From NCBI RefSeq assembly GCF_907164915.1, contig NC_061863.1:9301882-9365881 (forward strand): a stretch of 64,000 nucleotides of DNA. Direction: 5' to 3'. Of the stretch, positions 33,415 to 45,700 are shown piece after piece. The translations under genes were made by a program, and so were the position numbers. Under the pieces are notes generated by a model. The model was not told the origin of the DNA. It ran no database searches and saw nothing but the letters and a program-made list of their open reading frames with translations. Each line of letters opens with the position of its first letter. Within the stretch, counting starts at the first letter, position 1. The DNA is from Impatiens glandulifera. Lineage: Eukaryota; Streptophyta; Magnoliopsida; Ericales; Balsaminaceae.

Positions 33415-35066
33415 GATCTTTTCAAACAATTACATCCCCTGACTAACAATTAATAAAACTAATTAACAACTATTGATATTAATTAATTAATTAATAGTTC
33501 TAATTACTAACTAATTAACACTTTACTAAATCGTTAATTATTATTTTTAGTTCATCCCTTTAGATAAAAACAATATTTCAACTTATATAACAAAATAAGT
33601 CGATAAAACATTAAACTACGATCATGCATTCATTATCTTCAACAAACCCAATTCAACAAACTTCATATTTTTAGCAATCCAATTTAGACAGTCGAACAAA
33701 CTCAATTCAACAAGCTTTATTTTTTTCGAACTACCCGATATAAATAGTTTAATCTTCGTTAGTCAATCAACAACAATCATCATGAATTATCTTTTCTTCA
33801 TTAGCTGTCAGCTTTCAATCTTTACAGCTTTAGTATTTTTTCTTTTAAAGAAAACCAATTTAGCATTCTTCTAGTCTCGACGAATCGTATCGACAAACCT
33901 TCATTTTTTTTGCAATTACAAAGGAATCTTACTTTATGGTTCGAAGACTATCAAGAATTCATTTTGATTCGATAAAACCGTTTTACATCGAGAAATAATT
34001 TTCAAAGAAGCCAATTTAACATTCTTTCATTGTAAACTAACTCCATTTAAACTACCCAAAAGTAGACAGCACAATCTTCGAACAATCTTCAACAATCGAA
34101 TCCATCTTGAACATGCTAGCTCGTTTAAAATATTAAGAGAATTGTCCCTTTCGTCAAACAAGTTAAAAAGACGAGATTGGAGTTTCGTTCTCCATAAACA
34201 TCTCCAGCATGCATATCATTTGCTTCCTTGGCGTACATCAACATTTTATTAAGTTCATCAAACCTAGTTGGCTATTCCTCATGACAATTTTCTATTGAAG
34301 TGTCTGGTGTGAATTCCTGAGCAGGCATTTGTGGCTCACCGATAGGAATTTTCAACTGATTGGAATCTGAATGTGAATTATCTAAATTATGTTCTTGGAC
34401 ATCCATCACCGACGGTTCAACAAAAATATTGCCTATAAATGCATTGATTACCGTTCTCATTTCCATCGTCACGAGAAGTCTTGCAGCCTTCGACATTGTT
34501 TTCATGAAACAAACTACAATTGACTACTGATGATTTAATGAAACAAACTACAATTGACTACTGATGATATATGTGTGTCAAAGCTTTCTTCTTGTGTTCC
34601 CGCTGAAACTGATTCTACATCTACATTTCTCACGGCCAATTGAAGATGTCTAGGAGTTTTCCGACTCTTCTTGTTATCTGTAGCCGCATTCCCAGTCAAC
34701 AAAGCTTGACTGAAACTTCAAATATGTTCTTGAATTTTTTTTCAACAACAAAAGTAATAGAATATAGAATAAAGAATAAATAACAAAGTCATCTATCAAT
34801 GGCGGCTCTGGACACCGATAGAGAAAACGAAATATAGAATTTGTCACCAAGATCAAAATTGTTTCTGATACCATGTTAAATTCTTGAAGAGAAAGATGTA
34901 AACCGTAAATTATATTATTCAAGTCGTTCTTCAAACAATTACATCCCTCTTTATATATGAGTTTCACAACTAACTAAGAATTAATAAAACTAACTATCAA
35001 CTATATATTAGTTTTAAGTACTAGCTAATTAACAGTTTATTAAACAGTTAATTATTATTTTTACCA
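33415..35066 (-). mobile_element. LTR element related to the H2A-carrying one, truncated at its 3' LTR
   Basis: Its 5' LTR at 34874-35066 (TGTTAAATTCTTGAAGAGAA... on the plus strand) is the reverse-orientation relative of the LTRs at 25689 and 27817. It is preceded by a primer binding site match (TCTGATACCA, 34864-34873). A partial 3' LTR lies at about 33423-33560. It splits the AT-rich repeat copy 2, whose end resumes at 35095. The interior (33561-34863) has no recognised retroviral gene. Confidence 0.75.
34272..34505 (-). pseudogene. Unassigned frame inside the second LTR element
   Basis: The 77-aa minus-strand frame has an acidic, Pro/Ser-rich centre (LKIPIGEPQMPAQEFTPDTS) and continues after a stop into RFDELNKMLMYAKEANDMHA. 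It is possibly captured host sequence, like that in the related element. No family is recognised. Confidence 0.3.
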
Positions 35067-35239
35067 CCTTGTTATACATTTTGTAAGCCTTTTTTTGTCC
35101 ATTGACATTTACCTCTTGTTTAAACTATTTTGTCAAGTCTCTTAACTTTTCTTAAAAGTTTTAGATCCTCCCAACATTGTTCTCGATGTCTCATGGGCCG
35201 AAGGGGCCTTCTCTTTCTTTCTTGAATTGTGGAGATCAT

Positions 35240-36000
35240 GATAAGTAGGTTGGATGATGGAGTTGTTTGATGTTGGTCTATTCTACGCATAATCAATTGA
35301 GAGACCAAAGATCTTGAGCAACTTTTTTTACGTAAAATCAATTGAGAGACCAAAGATCTTGAGCGGCCGATCTGGACGAACAACTCAAAAGATTAAGAAG
35401 TATCGCTCGTTCCAAGTTCATATTTTTGTACATCAAAAGAATACTTTTAGGTGTTTCACAATTCTTTGTTAAACATATAATTCAATCAATAGTGTATCAT
35501 ATTTGTCAAGGCAATAGGAGGTACCTATTAATTTTGAAGGTGCATCGACCTCACTATAAGCTCAGCGCTAGCATGATGAGTGTCAACCTCAACAATCGGG
35601 CATCAACCCTAATTCAATCGTGGATATTAGGACAAGTGGGTTGGGACCTACGACATATGAGACGTGGATGATGGAGTTGTTTGAAGTTGATTATTTCTAC
35701 GTAGAATCAATTGAGAGACCAAAGATTTTGAGCGACTGATCTGGAAGAATAACTCAAAAGATAAAGAAGTATCGTTAATTTTTTCATGCTCATTCCAAGT
35801 TCGTATTTTGTACATCAAAAGAAGACTTTTTAGGTGTTTCACAATTCTTTATTAAACATATGATGTATGATTCAACCGTATCATGCTTGTCAAGGCAAGA
35901 GGAGGTTCCTATTAGTTTTGAAGGTGCATCAACCTCATTACAAGCTCAGTGTTAGCATGATGGGTGTCAACCTCAACAATCGGGCATCAACCTTAATTTC
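35240..36000. repeat. Direct duplication of about 400 bp
   Basis: 35255-35640 and 35665-36000 share GATGATGGAGTTGTTTGA, AATCAATTGAGAGACCAAAG, AGGTGTTTCACAATTCTTT, and TCAACCTCAACAATCGGGCA in the same order. The first copy has an additional 50-bp repeat of the AATCAATTGAGAGACC segment. No coding content. Confidence 0.8.
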
Positions 36001-36084
36001 GTAATGAATGGGACATAGAATTTTAAGTATTATTAACCCATAAATTTTTAAACATCTTAATTTTTAGTACACTTAGAATTTCAT

Positions 36085-36550
36085 CTCTATGTAAGATTTG
36101 GGGCAATAAGATGTGGATATCACTAGCCTTTTTGGGAGGTTTTGGGTTCGAGTCTGTCAAGCGACAAGTTCTGCGTTTAGTTAAATAGTTAAGTGTGTTT
36201 ACAGACTATGTTCTTAACCCCCCCTTATGGACACATTTTTAACCCTCTTCTATCCTAGAAGCAACATGAGGTGGTTATTCTGAGCCTCCCTGAGGTCTTG
36301 GGTTTGAGCCCGTCAATAAGCAATATTTATGCCTGATTAAATGGTTATATAAGTGTGTTTGTGGGCTATGTGCTTAATCCATTGTCTTATTTTATCCCCT
36401 CTTCTAGCCTAGCGGCAAAAAGAGATGGATATTCTTAGTCTCTCTAATGTCTTGGGTTCAAACCCGTCAGACGACAAGTTCTGTGTCTAGTTAAATGGTT
36501 AAGTGTGTTTGCGGGCTATATGTTTAATCTGTTGTCTCATTTTATCGTCA
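36085..36550 (+). repeat. Three SINE copies in a row (tRNA-related)
   Basis: Segments starting near 36085, 36250 and 36405 each contain a (T)CTAG(C/A)...GGCAA box-A-like start, a GGGTTCGAGTC/GGGTTCAAACC box B, GCGACAAGTTCTG(C/T)G and AGTGTGTTTGCGGGCTATG. A complete relative with a poly-A tail lies at 55017-55208. The three are end to end, which is unusual for SINEs. Confidence 0.65.
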
Positions 36551-37333
36551 TCATTAAGACCAAGGGAAACAACTTTATATTTAATATCTTCACTAGTAAA
36601 AATGGGGGTTTTACCTACAGTTTATTATGTCGGTAAAGCGCCTATATTTGTCGGCAATACACCTTACTAAAAAGTGATAAACCTATTAGCATATATCAGT
36701 ATAGCTCTTGTCGGTAAAGTTATTCGAGTCTTGGTCGACAGATGTATAAACCTTATTTGTCGAATATAACCTTTTCTGACATATATGATTAGATCTATCG
36801 ACATAAACTATTTAATGACATTTTAGCATAGATCGTATTTCTTCTAATTTGGATGATAACAGTTTGGATATGTAAAAGTCGAATAGGCTATTTAATCTTT
36901 ATTTATGATAAATACCGAAAGATTTTTTGAAATCTTTAGGCAAAGCCTGTACCGACAAATGTCAATAAATCTTTCGGCAAAGCCTATGTCGACAGATTTC
37001 ATCAAATCATTCAGTAAAGCCTGTACCGACATATTTCAACAAATCTTTTAGCAAAGTGTAACTAGGGGAATGCCGATAGATTTCATCAAATCTTTCGGTA
37101 TTTCCTCTAAATAGAAATTTAATAGTTATTCGTTTTTTACATAACCTAACATGTTATCAGACAAACCAAAAGAAATACAATACGATCTATAAGAAAAAAT
37201 TTCATTACATTTCTAAAATTTTCAAACAATACGTATTACAATTGTCTCCAAGCAAGATAAAATAATCCAAAATGTACATAATGCATGAAAAAACATATAC
37301 TAAAATGTACTAACTCGGGGGTGGTGATTAATT

Positions 37334-38530
37334 CTATAACTGTGCTAATATAAATTCAATATATTGTTGCATTCTCTCGTTGTTAATTTCAATCACCTCT
37401 TGGAGTTCATTGACATATGCTCGGTGTATGCCCGGTGTTGTTGGTTCTCCTCTATTAGTGACTTTCGTTGTGAATTGTTGTCCCTCTATCGATCCCCGTG
37501 AAAGCGCATTGGCTGCACGCTTGATCCCATACCCATCACCGTCCCGTATCATTGGGTCCCGAATACTCTCTCAGTCACATCGAAGTCAGAAATATTGGGT
37601 GTGTCATTAATCACTTACTCCATATCCACATGCATATTTTAAAGTTTCATTGTATAAGTTATATATATAGTTCTATTAAATTTTTAATTAAACTTATTTA
37701 TTAACTTACGATCTTCTCTTGTGACATTTGGTTTGGTGTTGAGGTCGTATTGTCTTTGGTGGCTCTCAGGATTTGAGTCCTTCTGGACTTCTCTAAAATA
37801 GTCGATCGACGTCCAAGTTCAACCTCATATTCAAATAAATTGTTCATTAGTAAATTAGTTACATTATTTATAGTAGGTTTAATTGAATAATGTAGATACT
37901 AATTCTTCTTCTACTCGTGAAAATAGTTTACTACCCGTATTGTGCAGAAATTTCACTTGCTTTATGTTGCCAATATTGATAGTGCTCTTTTTCTGTATTT
38001 AAAATAAAATTAAGTTAGAACTAGTGTCGTCGATACATATTTCAATTCTGAAATTGTACGTACCTTGAAGTTCTTGGTGAAGTAGTAGTTTCTATAGAGG
38101 AATTCCCAATCTGCTAGATCATAGCATAGTATGGGACGCACAAATACAGCCTCATAATCTCCGTTATGAATCTGAACGTAATCTCGACTCAAATCAGAGT
38201 GCCACATATCCCATATTTGTCTGGCGTGTGCCATCCCGGTCTCTCTGAATGTATCTACAGGGATATCTATACTCTCGAATGAATCCTGAAAAATAAAAAC
38301 TAGTAAATGTTATAAAATTCCATTTGAATGTTAATTAAGGTTTAATTTCTCACCGTTATAGCACGCCACAGTGAATCTAATTGTTCGGTACTCAAAGCTC
38401 TCCACTCTATCTGGCGATGCGAGATGAGTGTGGGGTCTCGTACCATCGACCTTACATGCCTAGACCACATACGTCTAGCATCACCATCTGGCCTCTCATC
38501 CACATCTCCGAAACTTAGTGGCACCCTCGA
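37334..38530 (-). pseudogene. CACTA ORF1-type protein (Transposase_24-like), exon pieces
   Basis: Minus-strand pieces in order: RPDGDARRMWSRHVRSMVRD and STEQLDSLWRAI (38524-38342), MAHARQIWDMWHSDLSRDYV and WEFLYRNYYFTKNFK (38234-38010), a basic segment near 37730-37850, and RGEPTTPGIHRAYVNELQEV (37552-37334). W-x-x-L...W...W pieces followed by WEFLYxxY fit the ORF1 protein of plant CACTA elements. Introns or gaps separate the pieces, and the first 5' exon is not clear. Confidence 0.55.
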
Positions 38531-38696
38531 TCCCTAGGGCCAGCTTGTAAGCTCGATATTCTTGTTGCGACCTCATCTCCGCTCGATATTAAGTAATTCT
38601 TTCAGTATTTCCTTTATATATTGTTTTTAAGTATATGATTGTACTTAGAAACTAAAACACCACTTAGGAAAGGGAAATGAATTAGTGAAGAAGGTA

Positions 38697-39055
38697 AAAC
38701 CCAACACTTATAATTTTTTTTATGTTTTTCAAAAGGGGCCAAAACCGACAGATTTAGTATAAATCTTTTGGCATATCCCCTCTAAAAAAAGCCCATTACT
38801 TAGAAATTTTTTCTGTTTTTTGGAAGGGGCTAAAACCGACAGATTTAGTATAAATCTTTCGGTATATCCCCTCAAGAAAAAGCCCAACACTTAGAAAATT
38901 TTCAATTTTTGAAATGGGCCAAAACCAAAAGATTTAGTATAAATTATTTGGCATATCCCCTCCAAAAAAAGCCCAACACTTAGATTTTTTTTGTTTTTTT
39001 AGAAGGGCCAAAATCGATAGAATTAGTCCAAATTTTTCAGCATTTCCCCTCCAAT
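38697..39055. repeat. 84-bp subterminal tandem repeat of the CACTA element, about 4 units
   Basis: Units carry ACCGACAGATTTAGTATAAATCTTT(C/T)GG(C/T)ATATCCCCTC and AAAAAAGCCCAACACTTAGA. They lie near the right end, where transposase-binding repeats of CACTA elements are expected. Confidence 0.8.
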
Positions 39056-39243
39056 TTTTATGCGGTTTTTGGAAGGAGCCAAAGCCGACAGTTTTAGTCT
39101 ATATCTGTCGGCATTGCATGATAATACCGACATATTTTGTACACCTGTTGGTATATGTTCTTATTTACAACAAACATTTTCCTTTCGATATTTATACCGA
39201 CAGATTTATATATCTGTCGGTAAAAAACTAATTTTTACTAGTG

Positions 39244-39640
39244 TCAATTGTTTCTTTGCCGACATTGTTTATCACATATGGATGAAGAGGAATGCTATAG
39301 CCTTTATAAGAGTCCGCAACGATGCGGATATGGTCTGAAACGATATTATCACCGACGACAACTCACTCATCCGAACGTGAAAGGGTATTCCCACATGCGA
39401 GAAAAATTGGTTAATCTACCAAAATTGGAACATCACCTTAAGAAAGTCACCCTCACCACTGATTTCATGGGGCTTTAATTGTCATTTGTTATTTTTCATT
39501 TGTTTTTGTTTGTTTCTCATTATTATCCTTCATTCAGTTTGTTTTATTTTCGCTTTCCCTTAAACTCATTTTACTCGTTTGTCCTTTTGTGACTTTTTAT
39601 TTAATGACGCTACGTCGTTTTTCTAAAAAAAACATTTAGG
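39244..39640 (+). pseudogene. LINE (non-LTR) 3' end, 5'-truncated
   Basis: The plus-strand reading NCFFADIVYHIWMKRNAIAF is the last part of the zf-RVT domain of plant L1-type elements. It is followed by a T-rich hydrophobic tail and an A-run at 39627. It abuts the CACTA end directly. Stops in the frame show it is dead. Confidence 0.7.
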
Positions 39641-39654
39641 GTAATAAATTTATC

Positions 39655-39938
39655 TTGCATAATAATGCACCCAAGGCACATGTTTAAAATTTATCTTAAC
39701 CCGCGGGATTAACATCATTTCTAAAAATAATTGGAACTCATTATTCTAAACAAAATTAAATTCATATGATTTGGCTCATTGTTTTGAAGGGTCTCAGTGT
39801 CTATTCTTTTCACCCAAGGCACATGTTTAAAATTTATCTGAACCCGCGGGGATTAACAGATTTCAAAAAATAATCGAAACTCATTATTCTAAACAAAATT
39901 AAATTCACATGATTTGACTCATTGTTCTAAAGGGTCTA
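39655..39938 (+). repeat. 143-bp tandem duplication
   Basis: CACCCAAGGCACATGTTTAA at 39668 and 39811 starts two copies that run through AACCCGCGGG and AAACAAAATTAAATTCA(T/C)ATGATTTG. The first copy preserves the sequence of the MITE target site at 39939. Confidence 0.85.
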
Positions 39939-40568
39939 AAACCATCTCCAACCAAAAAACTCATTTTGGCGTAAATGTCGCATCAAACAGTAATTCATCT
40001 TCTGAAAAGCACATTCTCAAACCCAAAAGAATATTCTTATAATATTCTTCCTTACCTGAACTTTTATAACTTTTTAATATCACCCCATATATTTTACAAT
40101 GTTATAAATTAAATAAAAATATTTTAATATTACTCTAATATTTTAAATTTGATTATAAATTATTTATAAAAAATTATTAAAAAATCAAAAATTAAAATAC
40201 ACAAACAACAAAATATTTTTTTTATCATTATTATAATTTTTTCTGAACATTATTATAATATTTTTTAACATTATTATCAATTTTGAATAATATTATAAAT
40301 TTATGTTATATAAAAAATATTATATAAATAAATTATATTCTATAAATAAATTAAAATAATAAATTATATAAGTTTAATGTATAAAATATACCTAAATTAA
40401 GTTTAGGGGTTGAATTATAAAGAAAAAAAATTAGTTTATGAACCGTACAAACACATATATCGTTTGGAAGAGAGAAAATGATGAAAAATCTATTTTGAAT
40501 TTGCGTTTGGATATCGGTTTGAGGAAAAAAGTGGTTTGGATTTGATTTCGAGTATATTTGGAGATGTT
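39939..40568. mobile_element. Tourist-like (PIF/Harbinger-type) MITE
   Basis: The ends AAACCATCTCCAACC and (minus strand) GAACATCTCCAAATA are inverted repeats flanked by CTA at 39936-39938 and 40569-40571. The tandem copy at about 39790-39810 (GGGTCTCAGTGTCTATTC) shows the uninterrupted target. The AT-rich interior is non-coding. Confidence 0.75.
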
Positions 40569-40599
40569 CTAAGTGTCTATTCTTTTAATAAAGAGTGCA

Positions 40600-40745
40600 C
40601 TTCTACAAAAAGAGATTTTAGATGAAAACATTATTTTGAGAAATATTCAAATATTATGTTATGAATTGGATGTTCTAGTCAAGTGTAAACCTGAAAATTT
40701 CATGGATATTTTTATTATCATTTTAAAAGAATGTTTATACTGTTT
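40600..40745 (-). pseudogene. SHH1-like intron 4 fragment
   Basis: It matches 15591-15713 inside the intact SHH1-type gene: GAAAACATTATTTTGAGAA, TTCAAATATTAT, GATGTTCTAGTCAA, AAACCTGAAAATTTCAT. No exon accompanies it. The 89-aa plus-strand frame over it (40573-40842) is therefore judged accidental. Confidence 0.6.
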
Positions 40746-42007
40746 TGAGCCCAATATATTTTATTTAGGCTCTATTATAGAACCTACATATGGGATTGTT
40801 AAAAAAGTTTTTTTAACGGTAAATTTCAATCAAACACATTAGCCATGTGTTTAATCAATAAGAAACCAATAAAAAGAGCTTATATATGCACCTTTCCTTC
40901 AATCCAAATTAACCATATAGGGTTTAAGGTTGGATTCAATCACTTTGGAATGAATTATGAGTTAGTACTCTCTACCCTCAACACCAAATCCGGCGTTGAA
41001 CTTAATATTTTGGGTGTTTTGTTTCATGTAATAAACATATTGATATCGATTTATGATACTTTAAGAATTGCTAAAAAGTTAATCTCCATCAAATACATTC
41101 TCATTAAAGATCATAATTAATTCACAAAAAAGTCTATTTTCTATCATATTTTCCCTTCTCATATAAAATTATCTACCATTTTGGTTAGAGAACAAAATTA
41201 AGTTAATAATAAAAATATTTTTAGAGATTATTATGGAATTAGTTATTAATTATTAAGATTGGAATGATTAGAGATAACTTTGGGAATTTTATATTTATCT
41301 TTTTCTAATTTGTTTTTTATTCTTTCTTGCTCAAGACCATTTGTGGTGAACGAACATGATCATCAAACATCATGATCCAATCACTTAATGATTTTATTGC
41401 AAAAGATTTTAAGAAAAAAAATAAAAAGAGCAAAGATCGAAAATGGTCCCGACCATCGAGTTTGTTTCTCGCCCCCTTTGATGATGGAACTAGAACATAG
41501 AATGAAGAAGTTCATCCGTAGAATGCTGGGATCGAGAAACTTGTTGTTTATGGGGGGTTTTTCTCATTATACTACTCGGACACTTCAAAATGTATTTTGA
41601 GATAAAAAAAAAATGTAGTATAAAAGAAAAGCTTACAAAATTTGAGCCATGAACCTGGAGAGTGCTAGAAAGTGTATTTGGAAGCGATTGTTTATTTTTT
41701 TTTTTTGTACTTGTGTTCTTTTGATAACTTATTACATACTTGTATTATATATTATAATATATATATTTTTTTATCAGTTTCACTGTTTAGTTGCAATATT
41801 TACTTAGATGAATCAATAAAAAAATCTTTTAATTGTCCTCAATAAAAACAGCATTATAGTCCAGAATTATATATCAATAAAAAAATATGTGGAAGGAGTG
41901 AGATAACTAGAAATAATCAAAGATAAATAAATAATTTAGGTAAACAAAGTTTCAATAAATAATTAAATAAACATAATATAAGTAATAAAATATAAATTAA
42001 ACACGAA
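40746..42007. other. Intergenic, no gene recognised
   Basis: Two open plus-strand frames (40845-41120, 91 aa; 41388-41600, 70 aa) lack recognisable motifs. The rest is AT-rich. Confidence 0.4.
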
Positions 42008-42080
42008 GCACCCGTGGCCTAATGGATAAGGCGCTTGACTTCTAATCAAGCGATTGTGGGTTCGAGTCCCACCGGGTGTG
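42008..42080 (+). tRNA. tRNA-Arg (anticodon UCU)
   Basis: The 73-nt cloverleaf is complete: acceptor GCACCCG/CGGGTGT with a G-U first pair, D arm GCC...GGC, anticodon arm CTTGA-CTTCTAA-TCAAG with TCT in the centre, T arm GTGGG-TTCGAGT-CCCAC, and discriminator G. Box A (TGGCCTAATGG) and box B (GGTTCGAGTCC) are intact. A T-run at 42091-42103 serves as Pol III terminator. There is no intron. It decodes AGA codons in the cytosol. Confidence 0.96.
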
Positions 42081-42081
42081 C

Positions 42082-42714
42082 TTTAAAATTTTTTTTTTTT
42101 TTTCTTTAGTTCATTAAACTAAATTTACCCTAATAATGCATTATAAACCACATTCTCTTAATATTTAAATCACATTTTCTTGTTTTATTTGGATAGTTCA
42201 AATAAACCATAAATATCTAACTCCATCCAAAAACACAACCAAAGTAAAAAATGTCTTACCCATCTGATCAATTCAACTTGGGTTAAATTCATATTTTGCT
42301 CAATTTTATTTGATAATTCAGAATTTTTCTAAAAAAAAAATAAAACAACCTCCAATAGTTGTCTTTTTCATATCACAACTTATTTGACATTTTATATATT
42401 TGTCTCAATCTCAATTAAGTATTTATTAAAGGAATCAAAAAGTGAAATAAACAGAACCTGTCATTAGAAGAAAAAATACCTAAAGTCTCATTATTCATAT
42501 CATTCTCAATGGACATTCAAAGGGACAAAGAAACCCATGGCAGGTTTGCTGAATGAAAAGCAAAATTTGAAACTAAACAACGTAATTTGGTGACAATATA
42601 TGTACAAGGCACAAAATTAACGCAAAAACACTCGTCATTCATTAACGACTGTGAGCATGCGTTGAGATTGGCGATGATGACCGTCGCTGTAACTATATAT
42701 AAATGTATCATGTT
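42082..42714. other. Region between the tRNA gene and the cereblon stop codon
   Basis: The right part (about 42530-42714) is the 3' UTR of the minus-strand cereblon gene, part of which is duplicated at 10384-10430. No other feature. Confidence 0.5.
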
Positions 42715-45700
42715 TTAACGAACATCATCTGCAACTTGGGAAGATCGAATTCCCCAAAATGACATGGGTTTCAAGTTCTTCTTCGTGGCTGTGAACAGCC
42801 ACCCCATTTGGCTCTCACAAAAAGAACATTCCGCTATTGTCCATGAATAACTGCAAGAACACGTAGACAAATGGAAATAAGCAAAGCAATTGATCTTAAA
42901 AATGTACAAATGTAAAGAGAAGTTTGAAAAACATCATGCATGATCTCTTCTTCATCATATCATTGCCTGCTGTTATTGATGAAAAATCGATGTCTCTTGT
43001 AAAAGGATCAATTGGGCAATGGAAAATTTATAACTTTCAATTTTTGTTCTTATATCAGTTTTGTATCTGAATCTATATCCAAATCTAGATATCGCTAAGA
43101 AATAGTGATTTCTAGATATAGATCCAGCTACGTTTGATATGAAAGATGAGTAGTGTGATTCACCTAAAAATTTACACTTTTTCTAAAAATTTGTAAAATC
43201 ACTTAAATGATTAGAACACACTTTCCATAACAATGCAAACAAAACTCATGGTAATTTTCAAAAGTGAATAACTGTGACAAATATTACTTTCCCCAAAGGA
43301 CTCGGTATAGGAACCCAAATGTTACCATTTGTTTCATCTTCATCATGAACTGAAAATTCTATATGTACTATGTTTGTCAAAAATCAGACTAATGATGATC
43401 CAAAAATAAATGACCAATTTTCATCTTAGGCAATTTTCCAATGAGATGATGACTGTGACACATATTGTGAGAAATACTAGTAACCAAATAGCCAATATAT
43501 GTAACAATAATAAAAATAACATAAATAAACACACAAAATATCATACCCAGGAAACCAGCTATCTTCTTCAACAGGACGACCAAAGAGAGCTAAGCCCCTA
43601 GCATGGTAGAAAGTCATTATTTCATGTACACAACCATGTGGATTTGCATAAGCCCCAACAAAACCTTCATTTGACATAGCTAGCATATCACTCCTCTTCC
43701 CTATCAAACTCTGTATCAGATCAGAGAAATTCCATTAAGCCACCAATGTATGGAGTAAGTCAATGCGTTAAAATTTATTATCATGTTACATTACCTGACA
43801 CGTCTTGCAATGAATTTGATCAAAATTGTCCAGTAACTGGATTTCTCGACGTAATCTGTACGAAACCCCATCAATTTCTAAAAGCTCCTGTCGTGTGGAT
43901 TCCGAGACAGGAAATTTACTAGCTATGTGAAACGAAAGGAGGTCTGGTTTGTTAACAAATGCCTCCATGTTTGGCAAACCAACAATCTGCTTCCATTTAT
44001 CTGGAATTAAACAAGAACAAAATATAAGTCTAGAAAAAAAAATAACAAAGAAACTGCAAGCAAAAACTATTTAAATCGAGAAGACCCATAACATCAAGGT
44101 AATAGATAGTGGGACAACTATCCTGGCAAACTTAAAACCCAAAATTACACAGGGCCCTCAAAGCTGTGTTTGCAGCTATATTTGGGACTTGTTTGATGTG
44201 GGTTATTTGAGATTATTTCCAAATAACCCACAAATCACAATCTAATCTACCGTCACATCATTCAAATCATCAACTAAAATACATCTTTTCACTCAAATGA
44301 CCCTAAATAACTTGATTTTTTATAACCTACATCAAACAAGGTTATTTGAAAAAACAATTAGGTCAACCAAGGCCGTAATGTTAATAAATGATAAGGTTAT
44401 GCAAAATCAATTAAGAATGTTACCCTAAATAAAGGAAAGTACCTGCTGCTTTTTGAGCGAGACAATATGAGTCGTACATGCGGTAAGTCCAGTAAGGCCA
44501 AAATCCTCTTGGCACTTCGCGCAGCCTTCTTAAAGAATTGTTCCTCCCAAGATCACCTTTAAATAATCTCCTTGGCGAAATCAACTTTTTACATGTTCCA
44601 AACCCATCCTTGTCTTTTTTAATGGCATCAGAACCATAGAACATAGAACGACTTAAAGGAGATTCTAACTTTTCATCATCACTACTAGATTCACCAAATT
44701 TATAGCGAAAAGAGCCAATGGCAGATAGGTGCAATCTTCTCTCTTGTGCTGAAAGACCGCACTCATAACTCTCCTCAGATATTGCATCGGAGTCATCATT
44801 CTCATCTAGATAGCGTTTATTTGTTGGAGAAACGTCAGGAGGTGGTGCACGCAAGTTCTTTAGAGGTTCCAATTTACCAACTACTTCTCTTGGAGTCCTC
44901 AATGGTAAATCTTCTTGGATGATTTGCACCTCGCAAAATGGCTACAGAAAAAAGACACCAAATCTCACTGTGGGTACCAAAGATATAAACAAACAATTAG
45001 GTCATAGTTAAGTTAACCATACTTACTACTCCTTCCTCATCCATCCAGCGACGCCTTAGGTGAAACCTCTGTTTTCCACGGGTTATCACATTTACTGAAC
45101 CATCTTCCAAACGTCTGTACTGCCTAATCTGATATGAAACATTTAGTAACCAAACCAATCAGGAAGGTTGAAATTAAAGGCAATAAACAGAATAGTGATA
45201 TATTAAAGCAACATGCATCAGATTTAGTAGTGCTTTACATGCCTATATAACAGGACCTATATAACAGGACATAGAAAAATGTGTGTCATAGAAACAAGTG
45301 TAGTTAAGCCAATGGCCAGCATTTAATATAAGAAAGATATTTTGGCCGATCAGATTCATATCCATCTATTTACAATGGTCCAATGACTACAGGTATTCTA
45401 AAGTAACTCAGGGAATCTATTATACTGTCACCTGTAGGATGAGTTAATACCCATATATATATATACATTATATATATATGGTAAATAAGTCCCTCTCAAG
45501 AAACTATCAAAGCAAAGAAGCTCTTATGAACAAAAATGAGCAAATGAAAAACTTACTCCCTGAGAAACATCATGGTGTAGGGAATAATAATGATAGATGA
45601 CGATGGATTACTTTATACTTCAGACAAGAGTAAACATAGTAACATTGACATGTCTCCTTAAAGAAACGTGACAAAGAAAATGCTGTATTTTTTTTTAAGA

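Larger units (their letters stand above)
36591..39243 (-). mobile_element. CACTA (En/Spm-type) DNA transposon, non-autonomous
   Basis: The ends are CACTAGTAAAAAT at 36591 and ATTTTTACTAGTG at 39243. Many subterminal copies of CCGACAGAT/ATCTGTCGG lie within 500 bp of each end. Length is 2653 bp. The interior encodes pieces of an ORF1-type (Transposase_24-like) protein on the minus strand and no TNPD transposase. The 3-bp flanks (CTT and TCA) do not match, so the target duplication has decayed. Confidence 0.88.

Noticed and set aside
40573..41120. Two consecutive open frames (89 and 91 aa)
   Set aside because: The first overlies SHH1 intron-like sequence and neither has recognisable motifs. 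Low GC makes such frames plausible by chance.
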